Assembly (NCBI GenBank): GCA_009901575.1
Contig: WXYP01000001.1
Span: 620,001-684,000, forward strand
Length of the DNA stretch: 64,000 nucleotides
Direction: 5' to 3'
DNA from: Flavobacteriaceae bacterium R38
GTDB taxonomy: Bacteria; Bacteroidota; Bacteroidia; Flavobacteriales; Flavobacteriaceae
Translations under genes and position numbers: made by a program
The notes under the pieces: generated by a model
The model's database searches: none
Told to the model about the DNA's origin: nothing
The model's input: the letters and a program-made list of their open reading frames with translations, nothing else
In this document: positions 11,479 through 19,231 of the stretch, piece after piece
How positions within the stretch are numbered: the first letter of the stretch is position 1
Layout of the letters: each line of letters opens with the position of its first letter

Positions 11479-12693
11479 ATGAGTTTAACCAAAAATTATA
11501 GTGGGTACGAATCATTTCAGTACCTGGAAAAAGATATTGATTATAAGCATTTCGAACTGGCCGATGAGATTGACAGGGTACCTTCTACTAAAGTCCCTCT
11601 GAATGACGAACAGGAAAAATTAGTAACCAAAATTTTAAAAGACCATATCCTTATAAGTGTGCATGAGCATTTAGGCACTTTCCCAAAAGATATCATGCAA
11701 ACTCCTGCATATATTAAAGAGGGACGTATGGCAACCGGATTTAAAGGATTGGCAAAAGGACATTGGGATTGTGTATTTGATAATTTAATGAATGGTGTCT
11801 GCCAGATTCATTCAAAAGGCGGGTGGAAATGGAGCGAGGTTACACACGATTTAGGAATGCGATTATGCGATATTGCACACCAGGATTTTGTAATTCACTG
11901 TAAAACAGTAGACGATATCTATACAGCTCATAGAGAAGGGAAAGTAGCATGGGTTGCTGTGATGGAAGGAGCAATGATGATTGAGAATGAATTGGATAGA
12001 TTGGATTTATTATACGGGTTTGGACTGCGATCTATTGGTATTACTTATAGCGAATCAAATGCCTTAGGATCTGGATTAAAAGAAGCAAGAGATGGTGGGC
12101 TGACTCAATTTGGGAAACGTGCTGTAGAACGAATGAATAAACTAGGCCTCCTTATAGATGTTTCGCATACAGGAGATCAAACGGCATTAGATACTATTAA
12201 ACATAGTACAAAACCTATTATTGTAAGTCATATTGGAGCCAAAGCACTTTGGAATACCAACAGAATGGCACCAGATGAGGTTTTTAAAGCCTGTGCAGAT
12301 AAAGGCGGTGTTATTGGTATAGAAGCAGCTCCGCATACCACATTAACACCCAACCAACGTAAACATAATCTTGATGCGGTGATGGAACATTTTGAATATG
12401 TCAAAGATCTTGTTGGAATAGATCATGTTACACTTGGCCCGGATACTTTGTATGGAGATCATGTAGGATTACATAAAGCATATACAGCAGCATTATCATT
12501 AAAAGCTTCTAAAAACGTAGGTAAACCAGGAATGGAATACGAACCTGTACCTTATGTAGATGGGTTAGAAAATCCTACAGAAGGTTCTTATAACATAGTG
12601 AGATGGTTGGTAAAACATAACTATTCTGAAGAGCAAATTGCTAAAGTAATGGGGCAAAATACATTAAGGCTTTTAAAAGAAGTGTGGGTATAG
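11479..12693 (+). CDS. Peptidase M19 family dipeptidase
   Basis: A 404-residue protein of the amidohydrolase-fold membrane dipeptidase family (M19). Metal-ligand motifs appear in family order, slightly divergent: VHEHLG near residue 60 (usually H-x-D), VMEGA with the bridging Glu, DVSHTGD and IVSHIGA with His ligands, and GPDTLYGD late. The enzyme would hydrolyse dipeptides, possibly D-residue-containing. No signal peptide is seen, so it is probably cytoplasmic. It opens a four-or-five-gene plus-strand cluster with an envelope protein, a short membrane peptide, a sodium:solute symporter and an S9 peptidase, which fits uptake and breakdown of peptides. Confidence 0.88.
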   Translation: MSLTKNYSGYESFQYLEKDIDYKHFELADEIDRVPSTKVPLNDEQEKLVTKILKDHILISVHEHLGTFPKDIMQTPAYIKEGRMATGFKGLAKGHWDCVFDNLMNGVCQIHSKGGWKWSEVTHDLGMRLCDIAHQDFVIHCKTVDDIYTAHREGKVAWVAVMEGAMMIENELDRLDLLYGFGLRSIGITYSESNALGSGLKEARDGGLTQFGKRAVERMNKLGLLIDVSHTGDQTALDTIKHSTKPIIVSHIGAKALWNTNRMAPDEVFKACADKGGVIGIEAAPHTTLTPNQRKHNLDAVMEHFEYVKDLVGIDHVTLGPDTLYGDHVGLHKAYTAALSLKASKNVGKPGMEYEPVPYVDGLENPTEGSYNIVRWLVKHNYSEEQIAKVMGQNTLRLLKEVWV

Positions 12694-12722
12694 TTAACAC
12701 CAACATAAAGAGATTACAATAC

Positions 12723-13388
12723 ATGAAAAAGGTTATCCTGCTTTTAACTTTTTTATGGACGTTTACCATAGCAGCGCAAAGCAAGCTATTAAATGCTTCA
12801 GCAAATATAGACATGACAGCCTCTACTATTGTGGTACAACAGAACTTGGCTTTAGATGTACCTGATTCAATTCAGAATTTAGAATTAAAAGCCCTGGATT
12901 TTAAAGGGACGAAGTTTTCTTTAACTTCTGTTGAATCGAACTTTGGAGATTTAAATTTTAGAGAAAGTTATACTGAAGGGTTAAATCATATATGGCTAAC
13001 TTCTGATAGTGGTAAATCTTTAAATAATATCGTATTAACGTATTCAATAGAAGTAGAAAATTCAAATTTTTACCTCCCGTTGTTTTTTACAAACCTTCCG
13101 GCTGCATCGTCAGATAATGGGTTTTTTAAAATGAATGTTAAAATGCTTCCTGAGCAAGCGTATACTATTCATTTCCCTAAAGTAAAAATAGAAGAGAAAA
13201 CAGAGAATGATTTAAAAGAACTAAGATTTGAAGTGCCTGCCCTTCCTTCATTACTTAGAATGGAATTGCTTTCTGAAGAAGCAGGCGAATTTAATCTGAT
13301 TAATATGGTTGATTGGCTGGCAGGATTTGTGTTTGTGATCATTGGTTTTTTCATCTGGAGAAATCGAAAAAAATTAGTGTATGGATAA
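12723..13388 (+). CDS. Envelope protein with C-terminal membrane anchor, unknown function
   Basis: A 221-residue protein. I chose the ATG at 12723 because it opens a clear signal peptide (MKKVILLLTFLWTFTIAAQS); a start at 12684 would overlap the dipeptidase gene and add 13 residues in front of the signal. The ectodomain (about residues 20-190) is beta-rich, and one membrane helix near the end (WLAGFVFVIIGFFIW) is followed by a basic RNRKK tail. This topology places the domain in the periplasm. No family is recognised. Its stop overlaps the next small gene by 8 bases, indicating translational coupling with the transporter segment. Confidence 0.8.
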   Translation: MKKVILLLTFLWTFTIAAQSKLLNASANIDMTASTIVVQQNLALDVPDSIQNLELKALDFKGTKFSLTSVESNFGDLNFRESYTEGLNHIWLTSDSGKSLNNIVLTYSIEVENSNFYLPLFFTNLPAASSDNGFFKMNVKMLPEQAYTIHFPKVKIEEKTENDLKELRFEVPALPSLLRMELLSEEAGEFNLINMVDWLAGFVFVIIGFFIWRNRKKLVYG

Positions 13389-13482
13389 ATTTATCTTTTG
13401 GGGATTATTTGCAGTACTAGGTTTAATTGTTCTGGGGTATGTTATCTGGATGTATTGGACAGAACGAAATGATAAAATATAA
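13381..13482 (+). CDS. 33-residue single-helix membrane peptide
   Basis: A short open frame starting with an ATG that overlaps the previous gene's end by 8 bases (the stop of that gene lies inside it) and ending three bases before the symporter ATG at 13486. The product starts MDKFIFWG, has one hydrophobic helix (about residues 4-25, including GLIVLGYVIWMYW) and a charged TERNDKI tail. The tight overlap on both sides and the helix-plus-charged-tail design are typical of small subunits or modulators of membrane transporters, as reported for some solute symporters. Its translation is unproven. Confidence 0.6.
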   Translation: MDKFIFWGLFAVLGLIVLGYVIWMYWTERNDKI

Positions 13483-13485
13483 CTT

Positions 13486-14958
13486 ATGGATATTCAGTTT
13501 ATAATATTTGTAGGGTATTTTATTTTGATTTTCCTCATTGGCTGGTTGAGTTTAAAATGGACCAAATCTGAAGAAGATTATTGGATTGCAGGAAGTAAAT
13601 TGGGCTGGGGGATAGGCGGTGCAACAATGGCAGCTACACATACCAGTGCAGGAACGTTTATTGGTACCATTGGGGTTATTTATTCGGTAGGGTGGTCTTT
13701 TGGATGGGTGCTGATTACCATTCCGCTTGCGTATTGGTTTATGGTAGCCGTATTGGCACCAAGATTTACTGCTATTAAAGAATTAACCTTGCCGGCTTTT
13801 TTGCAAAGAAGATATCAAAGTAAAACTGCCAGAGGGGTAGGAGGAGTTATCATCTTGATTGCGACGGTTGTCTATATCCAGGCACAAATAGTTGCAGGCG
13901 GATTAGTAGCTAACGTTGTTTTTGGAATTACTCCATTAACAGGGATGATTATTTTTACAATTATTCTGCTTATTTACACTTTAGTTGGAGGAATGCTTGC
14001 TGTGGTGTATACTGATTTTTTACAAATGATTATTATGATAGTGGGCACAGTAATCTCTGTTCCGTTAGCGTTGATGCATTTTGATAGTTTGTCAGGGCTC
14101 ATAGAAAAAGTAGAAATCATAAAACCTTTGGCTTTTGAATGGGGTGGATTTCCAACAGTCTTACTCATTACCTTAAGCTTGGCTTTTTTCCTGGGTTCTG
14201 TAGCAACTCCCGAAAAAGTGATTCGGTTATATGCTATGAAAGATATGAAAACGATTAGACGTGGTATTCTATTAGCGGTAATAGTAGTGACAGGTATTAA
14301 TCTTTTAGTGTTTATTCTGGGGTTAGCATCTATGGTTTTATTTCCAAATTTACCAACTGGAGATTTAGCTATGCCAATGATTGCAAAAACAGTGCTACCT
14401 ACGTTTGTTGGTACTATCATGCTGGCAGCAATCACTTCTGCAATGATGTCTACAGTAGATTCTCTGTTATTGGTGGCAGGTTCTGCTTTATCCGAAGATA
14501 TTTATCAGAATATTATTCATAAAAAAGCATCTCAAAAACGTCGACTTGGAGTTGCCCGTATTGGTATTTTAATAGTAGGTATCATTCCTCTTATTTTTAT
14601 TATTGGCGGATTTGCAGAAGGAGAACTCGTTCAATTTATCGTTATCCTTTTTACGGCGATAATGGCTGCTGGCTTTTTTACACCTGTAGTAGGTGGGGTT
14701 TTATGGAAACGTGCTACCAAACAAGGAGCCATAGCATCAATGATTGGAGGAGTATTAATTACGGGTTTATGGAAAGCATTAGGAAACCCTTCAATTTATC
14801 CTGTTTTACCAGATTATAAAATATTAGGAGATCCATCAATATACCCGGTATTGCCAGGTTTTATAGTTAGTATACTTTGCTATATAATTTTTAGTTTAAC
14901 AACTCAACCTCCACCAGAAACTGCATGGAAACCATATTTTGAAAAGAAAAACGAATAA
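13486..14958 (+). CDS. Sodium:solute symporter family transporter
   Basis: A 490-residue inner-membrane protein with about 13 hydrophobic segments, in the sodium:solute symporter (SSS) family. Diagnostic stretches include the N-terminal WIAGSKLGWGIGG, the family's FLQRRYQSK loop, and SAMMSTVDSLLLVAG near residue 325, a typical SSS signature helix. The substrate is not identifiable, but the dipeptidase upstream and S9 peptidase downstream suggest a peptide or amino-acid derived solute. A short internal duplication (NPSIYPVLP and DPSIYPVLP, about 16 residues apart) lies near residue 435-465. It is preceded by the 33-residue peptide gene and followed 38 bases later by the peptidase gene. Confidence 0.93.
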   Translation: MDIQFIIFVGYFILIFLIGWLSLKWTKSEEDYWIAGSKLGWGIGGATMAATHTSAGTFIGTIGVIYSVGWSFGWVLITIPLAYWFMVAVLAPRFTAIKELTLPAFLQRRYQSKTARGVGGVIILIATVVYIQAQIVAGGLVANVVFGITPLTGMIIFTIILLIYTLVGGMLAVVYTDFLQMIIMIVGTVISVPLALMHFDSLSGLIEKVEIIKPLAFEWGGFPTVLLITLSLAFFLGSVATPEKVIRLYAMKDMKTIRRGILLAVIVVTGINLLVFILGLASMVLFPNLPTGDLAMPMIAKTVLPTFVGTIMLAAITSAMMSTVDSLLLVAGSALSEDIYQNIIHKKASQKRRLGVARIGILIVGIIPLIFIIGGFAEGELVQFIVILFTAIMAAGFFTPVVGGVLWKRATKQGAIASMIGGVLITGLWKALGNPSIYPVLPDYKILGDPSIYPVLPGFIVSILCYIIFSLTTQPPPETAWKPYFEKKNE

Positions 14959-14996
14959 AATAAAAAATAATAGTATTCATTTTAATATTAAGATTC

Positions 14997-16862
14997 ATGA
15001 GATCGACTAAATTAAAACACTTTGCATCATTGGTATTCTTATTTTTTGGAATAACAATAACAGCACAGGAATCTCTCCCTTTAACCTGGGAAAATATTTT
15101 TACTAAAAATTATGGAGCCGGACAAGCAGTACTATCTCCTGATGGAAGTATGATTGCAATTACTGCGAGAACTACAGATCAATCGGGGATATTTTTAAAG
15201 AAAGTAAACAGTGATGAAGAACCACAATTCTGGATTGCTGGAGGTGCCCCGTCCTGGTTTGCAGATGGCAGTAAAATTGTCTTTTCAAGAGGAGGTGATC
15301 TATGGACGGTGGCTGTAGGATCTACAAATGCAAAACGTATTACTAATGATAGGAATGACGAACGTGCTGCACGTGTATCTCCCGATGGAAAAAGTATAGC
15401 ATTTTATAGCGGACGCTCAGGATATCAGGATATCTGGATTGTACCTTCTGATGGATCTTCAAAAGCAAGGCAGATTACAAAGAATGCAATGGAATTAGAC
15501 GATTTTAGATTTTTCCCTTCATGGTCACCAGATAGCAAACAAATTGCTTACTACTCTTTTAAAGGAGATTATTGGGAAGATGATATTTGGGTGGTAGATG
15601 TAGCTTCAGGTAAAGAACGACAAGTATCCAAAAATCTCATGGCAATGTCAACGCCTATATGGTCACCAGATGGTTCGACTATTGCTTTATTTGCCAATGA
15701 TAAAAAAGAATATTGGTATGAAGATTTACAGTACATCTATTTGATTGATCCAGTAAAAGGAACCGATAAAAAATTACCAATGCAGGTCCATGCTACAGAT
15801 TTATTATTTAACCATACAGTAAGCTGGTCTGGAGATGGAAGTGAAATCTTTTTCCCTTACCAGGAACGGTCTGAAGTAGAGTTATGGCGTGTCCCTTCAA
15901 AAGGTGGAGTGGCTACCAGGGTGACAAATATGGGAGGAACGTTTTTTAATTATAATGCCACCCCGGACGCCAGTGCTTTCGTGTTTGTAAGATCTACAGA
16001 TGTTAGAGGGAACGACGTAGATTATGTAAGAGCAGAAGGGGGGACACCAAAACGCATGTCACATTTTGCTACGGAATGGAAAGGAGTAGAAGCCGTAGAA
16101 GAAATTAGCTATCGTAGCTGGGATGGATTATATATTCAAGGATTTGTTTATTATCCTCCGAATTTTGATGCTTCAAAGAAATATCCGTCATTAGTACATG
16201 TACATGGAGGAGGAACGAATACGTACTATAAAAGATTAAGCCTTAATGAACAATATATGGCACAACAAGGCTATGTAGTAATAGCGGTAAACTATCGCGG
16301 AGGTTCAGGTTTTGGAAGGCCTTTCCAGGATTTGAGTATCAACGATTGGGGTAACGGACAAGCAAAAGATGCAGCTGCTGCATCTACTTTTATCCGCTCA
16401 CAACCCTGGTCTAATGGTAAAGTGGGGATTTATGGCTACAGTTATGGCGGAATTACTTCTATGGCTGCAATTACAAGAGTACCTGATGCATTTGATGCAG
16501 CCGTACCAATGGCAGGGATTTATGATTTTGGAGATGCTTACACTAATGCGGACAGGATTGGAAAAATTTTCACTAAGACTGGTCATGGCGGCTCCCCTGA
16601 AGAGCGTCCTGAAGTATATGCAGTTAGTAATGCTTTGTCTCGTGTAGAGAATGTAAAAACTCCTTTATTGATCATGCATGGTGAAGCAGATGTAAGAGCA
16701 CCTTTCAGACAGTATGAACTGGCGGTAAAAATATTAAAAGAAAAAGGAAAAACTTTTGAAAGTAAATCATATCCTAACGAGCCTCATGGTTTCAGAAATC
16801 CTCAAAATAGGGTAGATATGTATACACGGCTGGAAAATTGGTTTGCGAGGTGGTTAAAATAG
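14997..16862 (+). CDS. Secreted S9 family prolyl oligopeptidase-like peptidase
   Basis: A 621-residue exported serine peptidase. A signal peptide (ending in TAQE near residue 25) precedes a TolB/WD-like beta-propeller of repeated SPDG blades (about residues 35-370), then the alpha/beta hydrolase catalytic domain. The active site reads GYSYGG (nucleophile Ser), HGEADVR (Asp) and NEPHGF (His), in the order of the dipeptidyl/acylaminoacyl peptidase clade. It would cleave oligopeptides in the periplasm or at the surface. It closes the peptide-utilisation cluster and is followed by a strong terminator hairpin. Confidence 0.93.
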   Translation: MRSTKLKHFASLVFLFFGITITAQESLPLTWENIFTKNYGAGQAVLSPDGSMIAITARTTDQSGIFLKKVNSDEEPQFWIAGGAPSWFADGSKIVFSRGGDLWTVAVGSTNAKRITNDRNDERAARVSPDGKSIAFYSGRSGYQDIWIVPSDGSSKARQITKNAMELDDFRFFPSWSPDSKQIAYYSFKGDYWEDDIWVVDVASGKERQVSKNLMAMSTPIWSPDGSTIALFANDKKEYWYEDLQYIYLIDPVKGTDKKLPMQVHATDLLFNHTVSWSGDGSEIFFPYQERSEVELWRVPSKGGVATRVTNMGGTFFNYNATPDASAFVFVRSTDVRGNDVDYVRAEGGTPKRMSHFATEWKGVEAVEEISYRSWDGLYIQGFVYYPPNFDASKKYPSLVHVHGGGTNTYYKRLSLNEQYMAQQGYVVIAVNYRGGSGFGRPFQDLSINDWGNGQAKDAAAASTFIRSQPWSNGKVGIYGYSYGGITSMAAITRVPDAFDAAVPMAGIYDFGDAYTNADRIGKIFTKTGHGGSPEERPEVYAVSNALSRVENVKTPLLIMHGEADVRAPFRQYELAVKILKEKGKTFESKSYPNEPHGFRNPQNRVDMYTRLENWFARWLK

Positions 16863-16897
16863 GTTAAACATTTTTCAGAGATAATAGAACATTTTAC

Positions 16898-16949
16898 AAT
16901 ACCTATCAAAATAAGTTTTTAGGCTTAGCTTGATAGGTATTGTTTTTTA
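16898..16949. terminator. Rho-independent terminator of the peptidase cluster
   Basis: A 12-bp perfect inverted repeat (AATACCTATCAA / TTGATAGGTATT) with a 20-base loop is followed by GTTTTTTAG. It lies 36 bases after the S9 peptidase stop and just before the end of the convergent hydrolase gene. Confidence 0.8.
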
Positions 16950-16973
16950 GCTCTTACAGAGTTGTGACTAAAT

Positions 16974-17717
16974 CTATAAAGTTTCTTTAAACCATTTGAT
17001 TACCTGATTAGTTAAAGTGCTAGAAGCTTTTAAAATATATGCTCCATGTAAACTTCCTTCAGCAATTACAATTTTGCGTTTTCCAGTGGTTTTGGTATAT
17101 AATTCTTCTGCCCATTTTTTACGAAGCCCACCTTGTTCATTTTCTGAAGCGATATGAAATGCATTTTTTAAACTTAAGGGTTCTTCTTTTCCACTTAAAT
17201 TTTGAGCTGCTTCTGTTTTTGAGGAGATAGATACTACAGATTTAATTGAGTATTCATCTGATGCAGCGGCTACACACGCTAAATTAGCACCTACGGAAGC
17301 ACCTAATATTCCAATACGTTTTTTATCAATACGATCATCTTTTTCCAAAAATTGTATAGCAGCCTGTAAATCTAAAGGAGCCCTCTTGGGGTTATTAAAC
17401 AGATTGAAAATATCTCCCTGGTCTTTTTCTGATTTTCCGTGTTGACGAATATCATAAGCCAGTAAAACATACCCTTCTTTAAGAAGTTGATCTACCATTG
17501 GAAACTGAAACCATTCTTGTCTTGATGATCCGCCTTGATGAATAAGTATAATGGCGGGAAATGATTTGGTTTTAGTTTCCGGAACTAGATAAGAAGCACT
17601 AATAGTAATGTTATCATTTGTAGTAAATTCTACCTCAGTACCAGTACTGCTTTGAGCTATTAAACTACTTAAGAATAATAATGCGATAAATGTAATTGAT
17701 AATCTTTTAGAAGTCAT
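16974..17717 (-). CDS. Secreted dienelactone-hydrolase-like protein
   Basis: A 247-residue alpha/beta hydrolase. I prefer the start at 17717 because it opens a signal peptide (MTSKRLSITFIALLFLSSLI); an in-frame start at 17759 would add 14 residues. The oxyanion region is LIHQGGSSRQEW, the nucleophile elbow GASVGAN and the His is in EGSLHGAY. The usual Asp before the His is not in a canonical GxxD motif; the corresponding segment reads HIASENEQGG, so Glu or Asn sits where the acid is expected. The substrate is unknown. It is convergent with the peptidase cluster. Confidence 0.82.
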   Translation of the reverse strand: MTSKRLSITFIALLFLSSLIAQSSTGTEVEFTTNDNITISASYLVPETKTKSFPAIILIHQGGSSRQEWFQFPMVDQLLKEGYVLLAYDIRQHGKSEKDQGDIFNLFNNPKRAPLDLQAAIQFLEKDDRIDKKRIGILGASVGANLACVAAASDEYSIKSVVSISSKTEAAQNLSGKEEPLSLKNAFHIASENEQGGLRKKWAEELYTKTTGKRKIVIAEGSLHGAYILKASSTLTNQVIKWFKETL

Positions 17718-17934
17718 CTTTATTTTTTTTGCTAAAGATAACATACCAAAACCTTTCATTGAGTTAACTAATGTTAATCTAGTTTAAATAATTGTATCAT
17801 AGTGTTTTATAATAACATCTAAGAAGTTTTATTTAGGAATAATAGAAAAATATACAAGGGAATGGGAACTATATACCTTTACTAAAAAAGCATACTCATA
17901 TAATTTTACCATCTAAACTATAAAAAACTAAATT

Positions 17935-18312
17935 ATGTTAAACGGAAATTTAATTATTAGAATTGGATTCGGACTTCTTTTTGTATGGGGAGGTCTTGAG
18001 AAATTTTTTGAAGGATTTTTAGGTGGAGTAGGATTAGATAACATGGCAGGCTTTTTAAAAAGTAGCGGACTTGCCTTTTTAGGAGATACAGGAACATATA
18101 TTGTAGGTGCAGTTTTAGCTTTATTAGAGCTTGCAGCTGGTGTTTTAATACTGATTAATAAGCAGTTGTTTTACTCTTATGCTTTTCTTGCGTTTATAAT
18201 GTTGATGGCATTAGTGCTGGTACATATTCCTTCAGGAAATTGGATGAATATTATGATTCATATTGCTTTATTTACTACCCTTGGTGGTTTAGCTATTAAC
18301 GAAAAAAAATAA
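17935..18312 (+). CDS. DoxX-like small membrane protein
   Basis: A 125-residue protein with four membrane helices in the DoxX/DoxD-like arrangement: a first helix IIRIGFGLLFVWGGLEKF with the family's Arg near its start, and later helices AVLALLELAAGVLIL and IMIHIALFTTLGG. The His-containing loop VHIPSGNWMN is typical. Members are membrane proteins of uncertain function, sometimes quinone-linked. It is alone on the plus strand, about 135 bases before the tRNA gene. A hairpin-like sequence (AAACCCAATAGATG, then TTATTGGGTTTTTTG) around 18340-18376 is a likely terminator. Confidence 0.8.
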   Translation: MLNGNLIIRIGFGLLFVWGGLEKFFEGFLGGVGLDNMAGFLKSSGLAFLGDTGTYIVGAVLALLELAAGVLILINKQLFYSYAFLAFIMLMALVLVHIPSGNWMNIMIHIALFTTLGGLAINEKK

Positions 18313-18339
18313 TTATTTAATTTTTTCATGTTTATTTTT

Positions 18340-18376
18340 GAAACCCAATAGATGACTCTTATTTATTGGGTTTTTT
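18340..18376 (+). terminator. Terminator of the DoxX-like gene
   Basis: The arms AAACCCAATA and TTATTGGGTTT flank a short loop and a T run (GGGTTTTTTG) follows. It sits about 30 bases after the DoxX-like stop codon and before the tRNA. Confidence 0.7.
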
Positions 18377-18446
18377 GATGCTTAATTTTTATCAAAGAAA
18401 TTATAAAAATTAAAATAAATATTCTCTATTTTTACACCTCCATAAA

Positions 18447-18523
18447 CGGGATGTAGCGCAGTCCGGTAGCGCACACGGCTGGGGGCCGTGGGGTCGCAGG
18501 TTCAAATCCTGTCTTCCCGACCA
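18447..18523 (+). tRNA. tRNA-Pro (GGG anticodon)
   Basis: A 77-base cloverleaf with encoded CCA. Acceptor CGGGATG pairs with CTTCCCG (one T-T mismatch), the D stem is GCGC/GCGC, and the anticodon stem CACGG/CCGTG encloses CTGGGGG, so the anticodon is GGG (18481-18483). The T stem is GCAGG/CCTGT with loop TTCAAAT. The overall form matches known bacterial tRNA-Pro(GGG), including the GTAGCGCAG D-arm. It is followed by a terminator hairpin and by the 101-bp repeat array. Confidence 0.96.
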
Positions 18524-18527
18524 AGCA

Positions 18528-18557
18528 TAAAAGTGATGCATTTGCATCACTTTTTTA
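18528..18557 (+). terminator. Terminator after tRNA-Pro
   Basis: The stem AAAGTGATGCA pairs with TGCATCACTTT around a two-base loop, followed by a T run. It starts five bases after the encoded CCA. Confidence 0.85.
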
Positions 18558-18600
18558 GTTTTATAAAGTGAGCCAAACAAAGTTTAGGCGAAACTGAATA

Positions 18601-19182
18601 AAACTAAAAAAGCAAAAGGTGGGAGCCTTTACTTTTATATTTACAGCGAGGGATATATAGGATTCTACAAATCCTGTTTATAGTTTAAGCGAGCTGGATT
18701 AAAACTAAAAAAGCAAAAGGTGGGAGCCTTTACTTTTATATTTACAGCGAGGGATATATAGGATTCTACAAATCCTGTTTATAGTTTAAGCGAGCTGGAT
18801 TAAAACTAAAAAAGCAAAAGGTGGGAGCCTTTACTTTTATATTTACAGCGAGGGATATATAGGATTCTACAAATCCTGTTTATAGTTTAAGCGAGCTGGA
18901 TTAAAACTAAAAAAGCAAAAGGTGGGAGCCTTTACTTTTATATTTACAGCGAGGGATATATAGGATTCTACAAATCCTGTTTATAGTTTAAGCGAGCTGG
19001 ATTAAAACTAAAAAAGCAAAAGGTGGGAGCCTTTACTTTTATATTTACAGCGAGGGATATATAGGATTCTACAAATCCTGTTTATAGTTTAAGCGAGCTG
19101 GATTAAAACTAAAAAAGCAAAAGGCGGGAGCCTTTACTTTTATATTTGCAGTGAGGGATATTTAGGATTCTACAAATCCTGC
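18601..19182. repeat. 101-bp tandem repeat array, six copies, downstream of tRNA-Pro
   Basis: Units begin at 18601, 18702, 18803, 18904, 19005 and 19106, an exact 101-base period. The first five appear identical; the sixth is truncated at about 19182 and has about four substitutions (for example GGCGGGAG for GGTGGGAG, and TTTGCAGTGAG for TTTACAGCGAG). A decayed half-unit precedes the first copy at about 18578-18600. Each unit has two potential hairpins: AAAGG-TGGGAG-CCTTT, and AGGATT-CTACA-AATCCT. The second contains CAAATCCTGT, ten bases identical to the T-arm 3' side of the adjacent tRNA-Pro. The period is not a multiple of three, so it is not a coding repeat. Confidence 0.95.
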
Positions 19183-19231
19183 TTTTCATGATTTCTAAGT
19201 TTCATTACTGATTATATTAAAAAACATTTCT

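Noticed and set aside
13974-14435. 153-residue minus-strand frame opposite the symporter gene
   Set aside because: Length comes from the codon bias of the sense gene; the product has no recognisable domain.
18601-19182. CRISPR array
   Set aside because: The repeats are contiguous 101-base units without variable spacers, and no cas gene is in the window.
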